Source of the DNA: Corylus avellana
Lineage: Eukaryota > Streptophyta > Magnoliopsida > Fagales > Betulaceae
Direction of reading: 5' to 3'
NCBI RefSeq assembly: GCF_901000735.1
Contig: NC_081548.1
Span: 6,823,364 to 6,887,363 of the forward strand
Length of the DNA: 64,000 nucleotides
The notes beneath the pieces were generated by a model. It was not told the DNA's origin. It did no database searches and was given only the letters and a program-made list of their open reading frames with translations. The position numbers and the translations under genes are program-made. Every line of letters begins with the position of its first letter. Positions within the stretch are counted from its first letter, which is position 1. This document shows, one piece after another, positions 44,342 to 55,485 of the stretch.

Positions 44342-45571
44342 ATGTCGCCCAAGAAACGAAGCAACAAGCAACAAGACCCAGCGAAGCCCGAGTTGGCAGA
44401 GTTGCAGGCGAGGGTGACTCGGAGCTCGGCCAAGCGAGCGGCCAAAGCTGGCCTGACTGAGTCGGAGCCCGAGTTGCTGAAGAAGAAGATGACGAAGAAG
44501 GCTGCGAAGAAGGAAGAAGAGCACGAGGAGAAAAACTCGGTTCCGAACTCGAAGACCGTCGTGATTGAGCAGCCGGAACCTGAGTTGCTGAAGAGGAAGG
44601 CCAAGAAGGTTGAGGAGAAGGAAGAAGAGCTAGAGGAAGTAAACTCAGACACGACCGCGAAGACCATCGTGATTGAGCACTGGTGAGTGAGTTTTTCACT
44701 TTTAAGTGAAAGAAATTTAGCGTTGGTTTGTTTGGCTCGGAATAGAAGCCAGAAATCGAAGAAAAGTGAAATGTTGAGGTTTATTTAGTTATTCTTGTCC
44801 TTTTACTTATTGTTATTAGTAAGTTGATTAGGGCTTTTGTTATAATCAGCATGCTTCTTGGGTTGTTGGTTTATTTGGGGTTACATGTTGGAAAATAGAG
44901 AGAGTCAATGTATGTTTACAGTAATTCTTTCTGTTTGGTTGTTGGACATTCGAAAATGATGTTTTGAGTGTTGTAATTACTCTTTTTGGGGTTCAAAATA
45001 AGAAAACAAGAAAAATATCAACTAAAGGTTGAATTTTTTCTAACAGGCATTCAGGTTTTGAATGGTTCCCCTGTTTTTCTAGTTGGTGTTTAGTGTGATT
45101 GTCAGTGTTCTGGATTTTGAGAAGGTTGATGTTTGAATCTGAATAGTTTTGAGTCAAAAATCTTGTTATTGCATTATGTATTCATTTTCTTTGATGAGTA
45201 TGAGGATTATTTCCCAAGATGTAGTTCTTTGATTTCTGCTGTATGGCTCAGATGAGTACTGCTATACATCACTCCATTATCTCCCATCCCTTCAACTAAA
45301 AACCTATTTTCATACCCCAAATGTTGTGAGGGATCACACCACATAAGCTTTGGGAGGATAGGGAGGGGGAATAATGGGGTGATGCATAACATTACTCGGC
45401 CCTGTAACAGCCCATTGCTTAGAAGATATAAACTTTCCATGTCATAGTTCTTCCTAATTTATTTGTTCTTTTACTCTAGCAAACAATGCAATTCATTCAA
45501 GACAAGGGCCATACAGGTGGAAGAAGGTTTGGAGAAAAGTGTTGCCGGTATCCCAGTGCAATCCTGACAAG
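44342..45571 (+). pseudogene. selenoprotein H-like (thioredoxin-like CxxC) gene, damaged
   Basis: Exon 1 (44342-44682) starts MSPKKRSNKQQDP and contains ARVTRSSAKRAAK, a basic nuclear-type N-terminus. An internal duplication of about 36 residues follows (EPELLKKK...KTVVIEQ and EPELLKRK...KTIVIEH). Donor TG|GTGAGT. Exon 2 (45480-45571) after ctctag completes the motif Cys-K-Q-Cys and continues NSFKTRAIQVEEGLEKSVAGIP. A frame disruption near 45560 leads to TGA just before the expected N-P-D-K. This is the plant Cys form of selenoprotein H (CxxC in place of CxxU), a nuclear redox protein family. The final exon (P-R-R-G-C-F region) is not found before the CRK remnant at 45960. GA-rich repeats precede the ATG. 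Confidence 0.78.
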
Positions 45572-45959
45572 GTATGCTTGGTGAATTTTATTAACTTTAC
45601 TGACAGTTTCAGTAGTTGGGTCGAGCTTGGCATTCTTTTATCAATACAGCCGCTAGATATCATGAGATAAGTATCAAATTAGATTCTTCCTCTTCATCCT
45701 CTTGTCCAAAAAAAAAAAGAAAGAGTTTTGGTTTCATGATATGGAAGCACCTCTGCAAAGCCAATTCAACACTTTCATAGTACAATTGACCTGGTGTGTT
45801 TAATTAATGGGTTATGTGGAAGGGGGAAAAGGATTTAAGAATTCTTTAAACGATGAGACTACCATAATGTGGCTAGTCAATGCAGATTAGAGTCAAAAAA
45901 CCGCATCACAACAAAAATCATGAGTAACCCCTCTACAATTCTGAAGGATGTTTCTTTTG

Positions 45960-46970
45960 TATAATGTTTTTTCCTTGAATTATTTTGATATATAATTGAC
46001 TTTAGTTCATTATTCTAACGTGAATATTGAATTTTGGTGAATATATAGACATTGAAAGACAAAAACAACTGGATTGGCCAATACGTTACAAAATCATTAA
46101 AGGCGTTTCTCGAGGGATTATTTATCTTTATGAAGATTCTCGGCTTAGAATTATGCATCGTGATCTTAAAACTAGTAATGTTTTTTTAGATGAGGATATG
46201 ATTCCAAAAGTTTTAGACTTTTGCATGGCTAAGATTTTTGGAATTGACCAAACTCGAGGAAACACTCATAGGATTGCCGGCACATTGTAAGTAATTTTAC
46301 GTGCATTACATTATTTATGTAACACAAGTGAGAGCATGCATGCATGTCTTGTGGCTGACATTTGTATATGAATGATGCTGCTTTGTAGTGGTTACATGTC
46401 TCTAGAGTATGCTATGCATGAACAATTTTCTATAAAGTTAGATGTATATAGTTTTAGTGTCCTAATTCTTGAAATTATAATTGGAAAGAATATCAATTCT
46501 TTCAATCAATCATACGGTACTACTAGACACCTTTTGAGCCATGTGAGTAGTATGAACCAAATGTTCTAATTTTGTTTTTCTATGCTAATACAATCATATT
46601 CATCACATGATATTTATGTAATATTACTTAACCAATTGATGCAGGCTTGGAAACTTTGGAGGGATGGAACACACTTGGATTTGGTGGATCCAACATTGGG
46701 AGACTCTTATTTGAGAGATGAAGTCATTAAATGTCTCCATATTGGCTTACTATCTATACAGATTGATCCAGTTGATAGGCCAACAATAAAATCCATAGTT
46801 TTCTTGCTAATCAGCTACTTAGTTCCTCTGCCATCACCTAAAGAAGTAAAGAACCAGCATATTTATTTAGAAGTTTTGGAGAGCAAAACATGCAATCAAA
46901 TGAGATAGAGTCAGATCAATCTAGAAGCAAATCACTGCCCATGTCTGTCGATGAAGCATCATAGTAAGAG
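45960..46970 (+). pseudogene. CRK-type kinase remnant, copy 3
   Basis: Starts in intron sequence (ttgaattattttgatatata, shared with 24650 and 53800), then exon 46048-46288 with [13 protein letters not shown], the catalytic loop [10 protein letters not shown] and K-V-L-D-F-C-M, in which the DFG glycine is Cys. Exon 46391-46545 has [22 protein letters not shown]. The last exon from 46645 has WKLWRDGTHLDLVDP and RPTIKSIVFLL and then a divergent end. No N-lobe, no extracellular domain and no hAT insertion. DFG and other changes rule out activity. Confidence 0.88.
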
Positions 46971-48427
46971 TTTAAGAGTCTTTCAGTTTTTTAGCAGTGG
47001 GAGTAAGTTGTAAGTCTATATAAGTACAGTTTATGAATATAATTGATAGAAAGAAGTTTATTTTCAAATATATATTTGAAGGAGGTTCAGGTTCACTTTA
47101 AGTAGCCTACCCAAATCTCTTAATAGTATGTAATTATTGGCTCCTATAAGACTATCTCTATGTTATCACCTCAAGATTCTTTATTTGTCTTAATGTTGTT
47201 ATGGAATGTGGCAATTTTTTCCCCGAAAATACCTTCCTTTCTCTTTGTTGGGTGGCAAATTATTACCATAATCCTTACTAACTAGTCATCTTGCAAAATA
47301 AAACCAAAGTTTTGATACTAATTTGTTGTGACGAAATAAATTTGAGAATCTCAGGCAAACATAATAAAGTAATGTAGTTGGGTTTGATAAGCCTACATTT
47401 ATAGGCGTTGATGACCAGAAGAAAATTCTATTAGATTTATTTAATGTAAATAAATAATTTATTTTGGGTATTTCAAATAATTATGAAATTTATTTTATAT
47501 CGAAAAGTTTTATACTCATTTAATTGAAAGATTTTCTCTCTTTCAAGTCAATCCAAAATTTTGAAGTGTAGGAAAAAAAAGTTTGTCCCACATTGACTAG
47601 ATACAAAAATGCCAACTTGTTTATAAAAAATCCTCTTCAATTAACACTAAATTGAGTGATAAAAAAAAAATAAAAAAAAAAAAAAAAGCTAGAAGGGGCA
47701 AAATCGCCAGTAAGGAGCCCCTTTGAAAGGGTTATGATTCATGACCATTAGATCAAATGATCTTGGGCCGTTGGATGTATCCAAAATCACTATAGGTATA
47801 ACCGTTTGGTTATAGGCAAAGACACAATCTCTTACTTCTTTCTCCTACAAATTTTCTTGTGTGCTATTCTCCCCATAAAGCAATTCTAAAGCAACATAAT
47901 TCTTTGAACTATTGAGAGCCCCTACTATCAGGTCGTGACCCACCTTAAAACCTGTTTCTAATACCTCAAAACTGGTCTAAAGGTGGAAGGTTAACCCTTT
48001 AGAAATTTTATCACCCTAAAATCTAGTGTATTTTGGTTCAAGTTATTTTTGTACACTTTTTATGTTTTTGCTTATGTGTTAGTTATTGATTGTGGGCTGT
48101 AAAAATGGGGTTTTAAGGCTCATTCTGATATAAGTTAATCTCTGGATAATTTTGTTAAATCTCTTAACATTTAAAAATGGGATAAAATAGGTTTTAAAGA
48201 TATTGTGAGCAAGCCTTAAAGTCCTAATTTCTTTTTGCCTTCATATTTTCTCTATTATTTCATTTATATTTCCAACAACTTCACAATCCCAAAGAAAAAA
48301 GTAGAAACAAATCATTCAAAACCCAAGACCTACTATTCTCAAATGTCACTCTAATACGTTGAGCCAAAGTCTTCGTCTGTTAGTGCTCAAGTTGGAACAA
48401 GAATTAAAGTCGGCTGCAACTTAGAAA
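46971..48427. other. intergenic, no gene recognised
   Basis: AT-rich sequence with an A/T tract near 47660-47690. No frame above noise and no clear element ends. Confidence 0.6.
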
Positions 48428-49115
48428 ATCGGATCCGAATTCCCTCCAATTGAGGGAATAATTGGGAATTCTCCAATTATCCATTTGAACCGTTCATTTT
48501 GATCCAACGCACTATAGAGTGGAATGTGTTCTACTATAAATTAAATAATAAAATATCCTTTAATTTTTAAAAAGAAAATAAAATTAAAAATAATAAAAAA
48601 TTAAAAATTTTTATAAAATAATATGGGGTGGCCGAAGCCACCCTCAAGGGCCGGTTGGGGGTGGCTGAAGCCACCCAGCAGCCCTGAGGTGGCGACCCTC
48701 TAGGGCAAACCCTAAAAAAATTTTTTTGGAAGTTAGCTAGGAGGTGGCACTTGAACCACTCCCACAGAACCCCTAGGAGGTGGGTTTGAAACCGGCGGTC
48801 TTTGGGGATGGCCGACGCCACCCCCTAGGGCCCCAAGGGTGGTTCGGCCACCCCCTATGGCCATGGGGTGACCGGCCTTTGGAAAGCCACCCCCATGGCT
48901 TAGATGGGGTGGCCGGCCACCCCATATTATTTTATAATTTTTATAATCTATTATTATTTTTATTTTTCTTTCCTTTTTAAAAATTAAATAATATTTTATT
49001 ATTTAATTATAGTGGGACACGTGGCATTCTGTAGAGCATTAGATCAAAATGAACAGTCCAAATAGATAATTGGAGAATTTCCAATTAACCCCTTATTGGG
49101 AGGAGATCCGAATCT
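48428..49115. mobile_element. fold-back MULE/MITE with large GC-rich core
   Basis: Left 'ggatccgaattccctccaat' and 'aattctccaattatccattt' pair with right 'aatagataattggagaattt' and 'cttattgggaggagatccga'. Possible flanks TAGAAAA and AAGAAAA. The core 48625-48930 is built of gggtggc/gccaccc repeats in both orientations. Small open frames inside are repeat artefacts. Confidence 0.7.
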
Positions 49116-50370
49116 AAGAAAACCAAATTAAAAAAGGACCAAGACTGCTGGGCCCCACGGTAAGACTTGATTGATTCAACTCACACGGTCACACCCCGCA
49201 TTCTGCTTCTGCTCTAATTTGCCTCTAGTCTTTGTTTAACCCATGAAAGCTGCACAAACCCCGGCACTTAATCATTGGCCCACGCAGATTGGCTCGACCA
49301 GGCAGCTGCAATTTTCAATCCATGTAGTAGATCGGTTGGATTTGAAACAAACTGAATTAGAATATACTTTAATATTTGAAACAACCAACTGAATTCGATC
49401 GGTTGGAATTGAAACAAACTGAAATTAGATCTAAGCTAAATTCATGTCCAATTTGAATATACCAAACTTTTTCTTAGTGTGTGATTAAATTTTAATTTTT
49501 TTTCCTAATCAATATGGAAAAGGGGATGCGTAAATATTAGTTAGACAGAAGAAATATGATGAGAAGGGAATAATGAGAAAAAATATATGTGAAGTCTTTT
49601 GCCAAACAAGGCTAAAAGGCCAATGAAGTCGGGTCTGTTTGGCAAACCCTTTCCCCCACCCCCACCTTTTTTTTCTTTTTTTTTAACTGTTCATATTATT
49701 TTTTCTCAAAAAAAAATATCAAAACATTTTTACTTGTTTCACTTTTTATACTATATCATTCATTTTTTTATTATTATTCAAATAAAAAATAACTGCAAAA
49801 TAAAACTTTTTAAATTTTCAATACAAAAAATTTAAAACTGTACATACCCCATTAATCTATCACCCAAAAGGGTTTGCCAAAGGGACTCTTGGGCTCGAAA
49901 AATTTCAAAAAGAGAGCCCTTATGGTCTAGACCTTCTGCAAAACACCACTTTTGCAGCACCCAATCAACATGTGCCACATCATCATTTAAAGAACATTGC
50001 AAAAAACCACAAATGAGAACAAACACAGCAAATCAAAGTGAAAAAAAAATACCAAAAAGAAAAAAAAAAACAGCAAACCGAGCAGACCCACTGGCTTGGG
50101 TGTTGCCAGCCATTAGGCGGGTCACAGTGATGACCCGCCGTGACCCGACGAAATTCACCCCAAAACTCGATTCTAATGCCCCAAAACTCGTTTCTAATGC
50201 TCCAAACTCGTTTTTGGATTCAAATTTAAAACTTAAAAGTAGAAAGTTAACCCTTTAAAAATTTTATCATCCTAAAAATCGAAACCGGCTCCGAAGAGAG
50301 ATGACCCCCGTCGTGGATGGTCAGACCCACGCCATGAGCCTGGGGAGACCAATGACAGACCCACAGCGTG
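49116..50370. other. intergenic, no gene recognised
   Basis: Contains repeated 'gatcggttggatttgaaaca' like strings at 49330 and 49395, an AT-rich stretch near 49680-49830 and a short GC-richer segment near 50090-50340. No convincing protein. Confidence 0.5.
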
Positions 50371-50666
50371 GGTCTCGCCAAACCCATGCCGTGGGTCTTG
50401 CCAAGTTAACGAAGGGGCACAAGTATTTTCAGCTTTTCTTTTTTCTTTCTAATTTGGTGTATTTGGGCTTAGATTGTTTTGGTGCAATTTTTTAGCTTTT
50501 GCTTAGGTGTCAGCTGGGGTCTCGCCAAACCCATGCCGTGGGTCTTGCCAAGTTAACGAAGGGGCACAAGTATTTTCAGCTTTTCTTTTTTCTTTCTAAT
50601 TTGGTGTATTTGGGCTTAGATTGTTTTGGTGCAATTTTTTAGCTTTTGCTTAGGTGTCAGCTGGGG
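50371..50666. repeat. 147-bp tandem duplication
   Basis: Two adjacent, practically identical units starting ggtctcgccaaacccatgcc at 50371 and 50518. Recent tandem duplication or an assembly stutter. Confidence 0.92.
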
Positions 50667-50949
50667 ATTGGGGGCTGTAAAACATGGGTTTTCAGGCTAC
50701 TCTAACCAAAGTTAAACTCTTTCAGAAATTTGGTTGTTCCCCAGTTTCAGTGGTGAGGTATTTTCCAAAATTTGACTGAGACGAATTTTCTGGGTTGCTT
50801 GACTTAGCTTCTTGACTTGGGTCAAGTTAATCAGGCTCACCATGCTCATCGTATTTGATCGAGTATTGTAAAATGTTATGAGAAAAATTGATTCCAACCT
50901 AGGTTGGTGATTATATACTGATCATGGGCTACAAGCCTACAACCTCAGA

Positions 50950-51686
50950 ATGACCCTTTTGTTCCTCTCCATGCTTATAAGCTTCCTTAGCCAAACCCCA
51001 ACTGAAGCTGCTCCAATTGTTTACAACCATATCTGCACAAACACAACCACTTTAGCCGCAAACAGCAACTACCAATCCAACCTCCTTCGCCTCCTCGCTT
51101 ACCTCTCCTCCAAAGGCACCAGCGACTTGGAATTCTACAACGCCTCCGTCGGAAACTCTATCAACACCGTTTACGGCCTCTTTCTGTGCCGCGGCGACCT
51201 CCCTACCGTAGACTGCCAAAATTGTGTCGCTGTGGCAACCAAAGAGATAGTCGGATACTGCGCCGAGGAGAAAGTGGCGGTGGGTTGGTACTCGGAGTGC
51301 ATGTTACGCTACTCTAACTTGTATATCTTCTCCACCATGGCCTCCGAACCTACCTCTTCTATTTGGAGCACGGATACAGTTTCGGAGCCTAACCGGTTTG
51401 ACGAGCTAGTGACGGCAACAATGAATGGTTTGGCAAGTTGCTTTTCGAATGTTGCGTCTGGAGCCAAGAAGTTTGGGACAAAAGAAGCGAATTTTGCAGC
51501 TTCACAAACACTATACACCCTTGTGCAGTGCACGCCAGACCTGTTGGGTTACGATTGCAATCAGTGTCTTCAGATAGCAATGAAGAATCTGTCAGGTTGC
51601 TGCGCAGGAAAGAAAAGTGGCAAAGTAATGCTTTCGAGTTGCTATCTTTGGTATGACGTGTACCCGTTTTACTTGACGGTAAACAC
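50950..51686 (+). pseudogene. CRK extracellular exon: signal peptide and two DUF26 (Gnk2) domains
   Basis: ATG at 50950, signal peptide MTLLFLSMLISFLSQTPTEA, then two DUF26 domains with the C-x8-C-x2-C signature: CRGDLPTVDCQNC (~residues 80-92) and CTPDLLGYDCNQC (~197-209). Several N-glycosylation sites (N-T-T, N-A-S). Exon 1 of a cysteine-rich receptor-like kinase, a plasma-membrane receptor type involved in stress and defence responses. The frame is open up to 51686, where a Copia LTR starts inside the conserved Y-P-F-Y region; the few further residues come from the LTR. The matching kinase exons lie at 53395-55485. Confidence 0.93.
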
Positions 51687-51851
51687 TGTTAGAAATTTGG
51701 GAGAAAATTATATAAACATAAAAGAAATACTAACCTCTAGCCATTGTTGTTTAAGCACTTGAATTGAATACTCGTTGAACGTTTGTAGAATTCACAATCC
51801 CAGAACCCTCAATTCGCAATCCTAAAACCCTCACTTTGTTGGAGAGTAATA
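51687..51851 (-). mobile_element. Copia LTR fragment inserted in the CRK gene
   Basis: Minus-strand LTR of the same family as 13356-13775. Its end reads tgttagaaatttgggag on the plus strand; the conserved ATGGCTAGAG followed by GTTAGT is present near 51742 (minus). It runs into the gap, so whether it is a solo LTR or a full element is unknown. Confidence 0.88.
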
Positions 51852-51951
51852 NNNNNNNNNNNNNNNNNNNNNNNNNNNNNNNNNNNNNNNNNNNNNNNNN
51901 NNNNNNNNNNNNNNNNNNNNNNNNNNNNNNNNNNNNNNNNNNNNNNNNNNN
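51852..51951. other. assembly gap (100 N)
   Basis: Lies inside or next to the inserted Copia sequence; may hide a several-kb element. Confidence 0.99.
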
Positions 51952-52101
51952 TTTTTTTTTTTTTTTTTTTTTTATAGAATAGTTATAGTTGATTCCGTCG
52001 TCCGCTCTTTTATTTATAATTTGAGGACGACCCCTAAGTATATATACCATAATGAAAGGGAATCTGCCTTTCATTTTCAGTCTTCAAGTTAAAAATATTA
52101 A

Positions 52102-52491
52102 GGGTAAGTTCACTGAATACCCCTAAATTTTCACTCGATTTAATAAAGCCTCCCTAAACTTTAAAATCTCTCAATTTAGTCCCCTGAATTTTCAATTGCT
52201 CTCAATTTGAACCACTTCGTCAAATTTAGCCGTTAGAAATGCCAAAAAAGACCAAAATATCGATGATTTTCGTTTTTTTTTTTTTTTAATAAAAATGTTT
52301 TGGAATTAAGGGTAAAGTTTAAATTTTATAAAAAAATCAGGAGTATAAACGTCATTTAATGTTTAAAATCTGACAGATGGATCCAAATTGATTGCAATTG
52401 AAAGTTCAGGAAACTAAATTAAGAGATTTTGAAGTTTAAGGGAATTTGTCAAATCGGGTAGAAGTTAAGGGGTCTTTAATAAAATTACTCC
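52102..52491. mobile_element. fold-back MITE with 10-bp target duplication
   Basis: Flanked by identical AAAATATTAA (52092-52101 and 52492-52501). Ends GGGTAAGTTCACTGAATACC and ttaataaaattactcc, with long internal pairing of 'aatttagtcccctgaatttt' type strings. Target length points to the Mutator-like class. Confidence 0.82.
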
Positions 52492-52512
52492 AAAATATTA
52501 ACAAAAAAATTA

Positions 52513-52884
52513 GGGAAAATTTCACTTAGGACCCTTAAACTACCATACATTTTGATATGACTCTTCCAAATTTTGAAAACTCTCAATTTCACCTCTAAAC
52601 TTTCTATTTTGATGCATTTGATCCCATCTGACAATTTTTGCCACTAAATAGACCAAATTACCTTTCAATTTTTTAATTTTTAATTTGAAATTAGGAGTAA
52701 ATTTAGAATTTTGTAAAAAATGACCTTGGTATAAAGGTCATTTTATCACTTTTAATGTCCAAAAATTGACGGAGGGGTGCATTGCATCAAATTGAAAGTT
52801 TAAGGGGTGAAATTGACATTTTTTAAAATTTGAGGGGTCGTCTCAAAATTAGTGGTAGTTTAGGGGTTTTAAGTGAAGTTTCCC
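52513..52884. mobile_element. fold-back MITE with 9-bp target duplication
   Basis: Ends GGGAAAATTTCACTTAGG and the complement of aagtgaagtttccc. Flanks AAAAAATTA and AAAAAACTA differ at one base. Related to the MITE at 35776-36202. Confidence 0.8.
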
Positions 52885-53394
52885 AAAAAACTAAATACAA
52901 CACATTTTAAATGCCTAGATACCCGAAGACAAGTTTTCCCGAAAAACTTTTGTAAGATTCCAAACTTGAAAATGATGTAGTTTCAACTAATTCCGGCGAT
53001 GATTAATTGGAGCAATTGTCCATTCGGTGAAGAGGTTCTGATTGTTAATAGCTAAAATGGAAACCAAAGAGTACAACTTCAATCAACAAATTGTTGTAGC
53101 CTTGTGGGATAGCAAAATGTATCCATGTAAGAGCAGCCATGGATTCTCCCTTTTTACATAAGTGGAATGAAGTTTTTTGGTCAATGCTGAGATGATTTCA
53201 CCCAATGAGTTGCTTAGGAGTGGCTGAAAAAGAAGCATTAATAGCAACCATCAAAGTTAATCTTCAAAGAAACTGTGAGAGAAGGTTGCCAAAACATCCT
53301 TAATAGGGATGTACAAAAATACCTTAGCATTCAATTTTGATAAAGTTACTTCGTATCATGCCAAACTTCTAAGATATAATTAGTATTATACCAA

Positions 53395-55485
53395 ACAATG
53401 AAGAAAACATTGCTGGGATACTTTCTAATGGTCAAGAAATAGCTGTAAATAGGTTTTCAAAAAAGTCTTGACAAGGAGTTGGAGAATTTAAAAATGAGGT
53501 TGTAGTGGTTGCCAAACTTCAACATAGAAATCTTGTAAGGCTATTGGGATTTGGCTTGAAAAGAGAAGAAAAGATACTTGTCTACGAATTTGTGCAGAAC
53601 AAAAGTCTCGACAACTTTCTATATGGTTTGTCTCTTACAGGCATATATCTATTTTTTTGTATGTCATATAAAATTAGACATGAATTTCTCATTCAAGAAA
53701 GGCTCAATTAACAATTCGATTAACTATTCAAAAATTCAATGAGTGTTGTAGAACTTACAAGAGTATAACAAAATAAAATTCATTTTCTTGATTAATTGAA
53801 TTATTTTGATATATAATTGACTTTAGTTCATGATTATCACGTGAATATTGAATTTTGGTGAAAATATAGACGTTGAAAGACAAAAACAACTTGATTGGCC
53901 AACACGTTACAAAATTATTAAAGAGGGTTCCTCAAGTAATTATTTATCTTCATGAAGACTCTCAGTATGGCTGGGTATCGATCATATCGGTCCGGTTAAT
54001 GAGCTTACCGGTTACCGACTGATAAGCTATCGGTTAACCAAATCCTAACTGATTACCGACCGATAAGAAATGTTACCAAAAATTATTGGTAATCAGTTAA
54101 CCGGTCGGTTAAATAGGTTTTTTGTGGGCTTCTTATTAGGCTTTTAACTGGTTGCTAATCATGCCAAAAATTAATTGTTTTGGAGGCCCAAATACGTTTT
54201 GTTGGGCTAAAGCATAAAATAGCTTATTAAAAATTAGTTATTTTATGGTATATTTTTTGCTAAAATAGCTTATTGAAGCGTTTTTTTATATTGATCCACT
54301 ACAATATAAAAAAATAAAAAAATAAAAAAAAATAAAAATCAAATGAATAAATTGCCAAATGCATGTAATGCTTTAAAAGAGACCTTTTTTTTTTTTTTTT
54401 TTTTTTCAGTTAAGAAAATAAGCACAAATAGTCAAATAAGAGAGACTAAAAAATAAAAGAGTTTTATGTTTTAGCCTTCAGCGAGTGCGGGCTTGCGGCG
54501 CTTCTGCTACGAGACCTTCTGCAGCGTGAGTTTGGGGAATTGGGGAAAAGCCGGAAAACCCTTAGATAGGTTTGTATAGACTGTATTAGTGAAACCAAAA
54601 CGACGTCGTTTTGGTTTCAATAATAAATATAAAATTATAAAAAAATTAAAAATTAAAAAAACTTACCGATCATATCGCTTATATCGGTTTTTCAATAACA
54701 AATTATAAACCAACCGATTACCGACTGATAAGCTTATCGATATAAAATTTTAAACCGATTACCGACCGATAATTATCGGTTACAGTTACTTTCGGTTCGG
54801 TTAATTTCGGTAATCAGTCGGTAATCGGTCGCCGGTTACTCTACCCACCCCTAACTCTCGGTTCAGAATTATACATCGTGATCTTAAAGTTGGTAATGTT
54901 TTGTTAGATGAGGATATGAATCCAAAAGTTTCAGACCTTTTGTATGGCAAAGATTTTTGGAATTGATCAAACTCGAGGAAAGACTCGTAGGATTGCCGGC
55001 ACATTGTAAGTAATGTTACTTGCAATACATTGTTTATGTAACACAAGTGAGCATGCATGTCTTATGGCTCACATTTTTGTATTAATGATGTTGGTTTGCA
55101 GTGGTTACATGTCTCCAGAGTATGCCATGCATGGATTCTCTGTAACGTTAGATGTATATAGCTTTGGCGTCTTACTTCTTGAGATTATAAGTGGAAAGAA
55201 GATCAGTTCTTTTAATCAATCAGATGGTACCACTAGACACCTTTTGAGCCATGTGAGTAGTATGAGCCAAATGTTCTAATTTTTTTTTCCTATGCTGATA
55301 CAATCATCATCACATTTGTGTTAGGGGAGACAAGTGATATTTTTATAATATTACTTAACCAATTGATGCAGGCTTGGAAACTTTGGAGGGATGGAACGCC
55401 CTTGGATTTGATGGATCCGACATTGGGAGACTCTTACTCGAGAGATGAAGTCATTAAATGTCTCCATATTGGCTTACTATCTATA
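53395..55485 (+). pseudogene. CRK kinase exons, copy 2 (downstream part of the locus at 50950)
   Basis: N-lobe exon (53420-53626) with NGQEIAVN: the conserved beta3 Lys is Asn. A TGA follows after K-K-S, then [15 protein letters not shown] and [16 protein letters not shown]. The next exon (about 53872) has the QLDWPTRYKIIK region and is split by a hAT element. It resumes at 54862 with frame changes and stops through the HRD/DFG region, then [43 protein letters not shown] (55101-55260) and WKLWRDGTPLDLMDPTLGDSY. A Gypsy LTR cuts it at 55486. Loss of Lys, nonsense codons and insertions exclude function. Confidence 0.9.
53966..54853. mobile_element. hAT element with 8-bp target duplication in the CRK kinase exon
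   Basis: 888 bp. Left end TATGGCTGGGTATCG, right end TACCCACCCCTA (complement TAGGGGTGGGTA). Flanks ACTCTCAG (53958-53965) and ACTCTCGG (54854-54861). Both terminal thirds are full of ATCGGT/ACCGAT strings. An AT-rich middle and a palindrome 'aaaacgacgtcgtttt' near 54600 are present. No transposase. Confidence 0.85.

Larger units (their letters stand above)
51952..53394. other. CRK intron region with two MITEs
   Basis: Starts with a poly-T run, then holds two fold-back elements. From about 53155 it is the same intronic sequence as 24017 onward. No additional exon for the transmembrane segment was recognised. Confidence 0.6.

Noticed and set aside
44036..44686. Frame running from the P450 exon through the gap into the SelH-like exon
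   Set aside because: Out of the P450 frame on the left and dependent on N; the genuine ATG of the right-hand gene is at 44342.
48567..48980. Short frames in the MITE core
   Set aside because: Overlap on both strands and follow from inverted gggtggc repeats.
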